From the NCBI RefSeq assembly GCF_020521235.1, contig NZ_BLAY01000059.1:1-52479 (forward strand): a DNA stretch of 52,479 nt, written 5' to 3'. Position 1 is the stretch's first letter; each line of letters starts with the position of its first letter. The stretch comes from Microseira wollei NIES-4236. Its GTDB lineage: Bacteria > Cyanobacteriota > Cyanobacteriia > Cyanobacteriales > Aerosakkonemataceae. A program made the translations under genes and the position numbers. Of this stretch, positions 50,190 to 52,479 are shown piece after piece. The notes beneath the pieces are model-generated. The model was not told the DNA's origin and did no database searches. It worked only from the letters and a program-made list of their open reading frames with translations.

Positions 50190-51131
50190 TTATAGTTCGA
50201 GGGGTGCTGGTACGCCTAACAAGTCTTGCAGCAACAAGTGCAGCAACGGTTGAGTTGCCAGAATTAATCCCAATCTGGCTTGAGCGAGTTGGGGAGTTGC
50301 TGTCTTTACTTCCCCCCAAATGCGGCATTGGCTATAGAAAGTCAGAAACTCTTGACTTAAAGTCCGAGCAGCTTTTTCCCAATCAACTCGATAGCGGGAT
50401 GGGGAAAGCGAGTAGAGGTGATCGAGCAATGTCAGCAAATGGAAAATCAAGCTACTTTCGGCAGGATGCACCAAACGCAGTTTTTGGTCCCTATCGAGCC
50501 AAGGAATGGGGTTAGGAGCGATCGCCCTAAACAAAGGACGAATCTCCGGATCCACTTGGGCAAGCTCGATAATGCCTTCTCGATGGGCAAGGCGCAGCAG
50601 CGAGCAACAACGCCCATGAGCATATTGAGCATCAAATAGAGGACGCGGGTAATGTTCCACCTGCTCACCTACCCACCTGCTCCCCTGCTCACCAGCTCCC
50701 CCGCTCCCCGCCCAAGGGGGTGCTTGAGCTAGGCGCTGTAACCACGCTGCCGTTCCTAAGTCGCTCAATTGCAAGTAAATCCAGCCAGGAGGGACAACTT
50801 TGACGGTAAAATTTTGTAACGCGGCATTTGTGGCGCTGTCGTTGGATTCATCCGAGCAAAACAGATTTGCCGCTATCAGGGTGGCAATGTCTGTAACTGC
50901 CGTTTTCCAGGGGTTTGCCAGTTTGGGCGCGATCGCAGATACATACACCACCTGCGTCTCACCTTTCACCGCCCGCAAGGGAATTGCTTGTAACTCCAGA
51001 TATTTCTGCCCAAAGGTAGAGATTCCCAGCATTTGGCTGGATAAAACCGCTGCCGCTTGCAACCTGGACCGTAAAAGATGCGCGATCGCCGGAAATTCAA
51101 CCCCAATCGACTCCTCTTTACCTCTTGCCAT
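50190..51131 (-). CDS. DALR anticodon-binding domain protein (ArgRS C-terminal-like)
   Basis: A 313-residue protein related to the C-terminal part of arginyl-tRNA synthetase but without the catalytic Rossmann domain. FDAQYAHGRCCSLLRLAHREG (about 168-188) is the equivalent of the QYAHARICSI helix; VHPAESSLIFHLLTLLDHLY and LSQEFLTFYSQCRIWGE follow the DALR fold, and it ends LGLILATQPLLHLLLQDLLGV. It may bind tRNA-Arg or a related RNA; the role is unknown. A Gly/Glu-rich segment (about 140-160, PPWAGSGGAGEQGSRWVGEQ) is encoded by a GGGGAGC-type low-complexity repeat and looks like an in-frame expansion. The stop codon lies in the target duplication of MITE copy D. Confidence 0.8.
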   Translation of the reverse strand: MARGKEESIGVEFPAIAHLLRSRLQAAAVLSSQMLGISTFGQKYLELQAIPLRAVKGETQVVYVSAIAPKLANPWKTAVTDIATLIAANLFCSDESNDSATNAALQNFTVKVVPPGWIYLQLSDLGTAAWLQRLAQAPPWAGSGGAGEQGSRWVGEQVEHYPRPLFDAQYAHGRCCSLLRLAHREGIIELAQVDPEIRPLFRAIAPNPIPWLDRDQKLRLVHPAESSLIFHLLTLLDHLYSLSPSRYRVDWEKAARTLSQEFLTFYSQCRIWGEVKTATPQLAQARLGLILATQPLLHLLLQDLLGVPAPLEL

Positions 51132-51358
51132 CTATCTTAGGGTGTATCTTCAGACACACATAAAAAATCGAAATCTGAATAATCGGAGAATTTGTGAAAA
51201 TCTAAAGTATCTTTTATTACTTTAGAGTTACAGTAAGAGTTATATAAAGATCGTATAAACGACTCAACGCTTGCTACCGCAAAAAAGGTAGTCCGTAGAG
51301 TTAAACCCAGCTTGGCAAGCAAAAACCCATTGTTTACTCGTTTCTGAGAGCTTGACTT

Positions 51359-52084
51359 ATGCTCCAACAATCCCTTCCCGTTCAACCCAATTCTGCATCA
51401 TCAGAGGCATCTGTATCTTCAGAGTCAGCAAGGCCATTTTTAACCTGGCAGCGGATTCTAGACTGGGCGCAAGAACACTATCGGTGTCGCCCGTTCAGTA
51501 AAGACGAGAAAATACCTGCACGACCCGGACTGCTCTACCTAGTCCAGCGCGGCGCTGTCCGAATGGTCGGTGTCGCCCAGGTAAGTGCCACGAGTCGCTC
51601 AGCTCGCGCCACTAACACAACGGCGGAGGAAGCATTCTTAGGCTTTGTTGGTGCAGGACAACCGTTTGAAATCGTCGCTCAATCACCCTTTACACTCCAC
51701 AGTTATGCCCACGTTGACCAAACATCGGTAGTTTGGATGTATTGGCACGACCTCGACAACTGGCCTCACTTCCGGCGCGAAGTATTAGATGCCTTTCGCT
51801 ATCAGCACCAGCGCAAGTTGTTGTGGCTGAGTACCCTGGGACAGCGGCGCACCATTGACCGCTTGTTAGGATTTCTCACCCTGTTAATTGAAGAATATGG
51901 CGAACCTGCCGAACAAGGCTACTGTCTGCCTTGGACTTTGACTCACGCTCAAATTGGCAGCGCCATTGGTTCGACTCGCGTCACCGTAACGCGCTTGATG
52001 GGTAAATTACGGCAACGCGGCTTAATTCACACCCAAGATGATAATCTCATCTGCTTACCCGGAGATATAACGCTTCGTCGCTAG
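51359..52084 (+). CDS. Crp/Fnr-family transcription regulator
   Basis: A 241-residue DNA-binding regulator. Residues about 30-130 form a cupin-like sensor domain (LTWQRILDWAQEHYRCRPFS, GLLYLVQRGAVRMVG, EAFLGFVGAGQPFEIVA). It lacks the clear cyclic-nucleotide phosphate-binding cassette of Crp and Fnr-type Cys clusters. The C-terminal winged helix has RTIDRLLGFLTLLIEEYG, LTHAQIGSAIGSTRVTVTRL and MGKLRQRGLIHTQDDNLICL, where the recognition helix SAIGSTRVTVTRL is typical. The effector is unknown. A Ser-rich N-terminus (about 8-28) is probably disordered. There are about 230 bp of free upstream sequence with AT-rich blocks but no clear operator. Confidence 0.88.
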   Translation: MLQQSLPVQPNSASSEASVSSESARPFLTWQRILDWAQEHYRCRPFSKDEKIPARPGLLYLVQRGAVRMVGVAQVSATSRSARATNTTAEEAFLGFVGAGQPFEIVAQSPFTLHSYAHVDQTSVVWMYWHDLDNWPHFRREVLDAFRYQHQRKLLWLSTLGQRRTIDRLLGFLTLLIEEYGEPAEQGYCLPWTLTHAQIGSAIGSTRVTVTRLMGKLRQRGLIHTQDDNLICLPGDITLRR

Positions 52085-52479
52085 GACAAAAGAAACCGTG
52101 GCAAACTTGTAGGGGCACGGCAATCATCAAATCTTTCCTTGTAGATAATTTTCGGATGCCGTGCCCCTACTATTTCACCTCGAGGGCAATCATCAAATCT
52201 TTCCTTGTAGATAATTTTCGGATGTTCCCTACTATTTCACCTCGAGGGCAATCATCAAATCTTTCCTTGTAGATAATTTTCGGATGTTCCCTACTATTTC
52301 ACCTCGAGGGCAATCAGAAAATCTTCCCTTGGAGATAATTTTCGGATGTTCGCTACTATTTCACCTCGAGGGCAATCAGAAAATCTTCCCTTGGAGATAA
52401 TTTTCGGATGTTCGCTACTATTTCACCTCGAGGGCAATCAGAAAATCTTCCCTTGGAGATAATTTTCGGATGTTCGCTA
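52085..52479 (+). repeat. 62-bp tandem array, at least 5.8 units, continuing past window
   Basis: Units begin GGCAATCATC or GGCAATCAGA at 52119, 52185, 52247, 52309, 52371 and 52433. The first is 66 bp and carries GCCGTGCCCCTAC, which pairs with GTAGGGGCACGGC at 52109-52121; the others are 62 bp with GATGTTCCCTACTATTTCAC or GATGTTCGCTAC. Units 1-3 share TCTTTCCTTGTAGATAATTT, units 4-6 share ATCTTCCCTTGGAG. No gene is seen; 62 is not a multiple of three. Confidence 0.93.

Noticed and set aside
52119-52479. Regular repeats resembling a CRISPR array
   Set aside because: The whole 62-bp unit is repeated with no variable spacers, and no cas genes are present.

Overview
The window looks like a filamentous cyanobacterial chromosome. 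HIP1 octamers (GCGATCGC) occur throughout, heptamer STRR arrays (CTAATTG) sit between genes, and the protein families are cyanobacterial (PEP-CTERM, CbiD, YbjN, DALR paralogue, UPF0175/PemK). Nothing seen here fixes the genus; the density of small dispersed repeats suggests an Oscillatoriales/Microcoleus-like genome, which is an inference.

Layout. 1-12075 (minus) is the 3' part of a modular type I polyketide synthase locus: a loading/extension megasynthase (A-KR-ACP-KS-AT-DH-KR-ACP) coupled by an ATGA overlap to a KS-AT module that runs off the window. 12076-13473 is a repeat-rich gap with a MITE and an IS605-like end. 13474-21443 (plus) is a cell-surface glycan/membrane cluster: DUF2142 protein, methyltransferase, a UDP-galactopyranose-mutase-like/GtrA fusion and two GT-C-like membrane proteins. 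21833-24589 holds CysQ-like phosphatase, PfkB kinase and RsmI. 24711-27217 holds two tandem paralogues of a family I do not recognise. 27570-28142 is a pseudogene, followed by a LapA-like protein.

28924-36569 is the most interesting region: a 1306-residue polymorphic effector with a DUF4157 HELTH metallopeptidase-type region (typical of extracellular contractile injection system cargo), a long amphipathic middle and a C-terminal BMT5/DUF2431-like rRNA-methyltransferase domain. It is followed after 3 bp by a SUKH-like candidate immunity gene, then a convergent AlkB-type dioxygenase, an Imm5-like gene, a YbjN protein and a nuclease lipoprotein. AlkB enzymes can remove the kind of base methylation that BMT5 enzymes make, so this may be an attack/immunity/repair locus (hypothesis).

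36690-42035 holds an RmlD-like reductase, a UPF0175-PemK/MazF toxin-antitoxin pair, a response regulator plus hybrid histidine kinase, and a histidine kinase pseudogene carrying three separate miniature-element insertions. 42226-52084 holds cbiD, a decayed DUF6516 toxin-antitoxin pair, polA (with an altered Exo III motif), a PEP-CTERM protein, a HAD phosphatase, a Yfr2-like small RNA, a DALR-domain ArgRS-like protein and a Crp/Fnr regulator. The window ends in a 62-bp tandem array.

Small mobile elements are the second theme. A four-copy MITE family with TANNTA target duplications, a second AGGACTTA-ended family, and palindromic repeats inserted in frame into two coding genes can be read directly. 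Two host sequences can be restored by deleting the elements.
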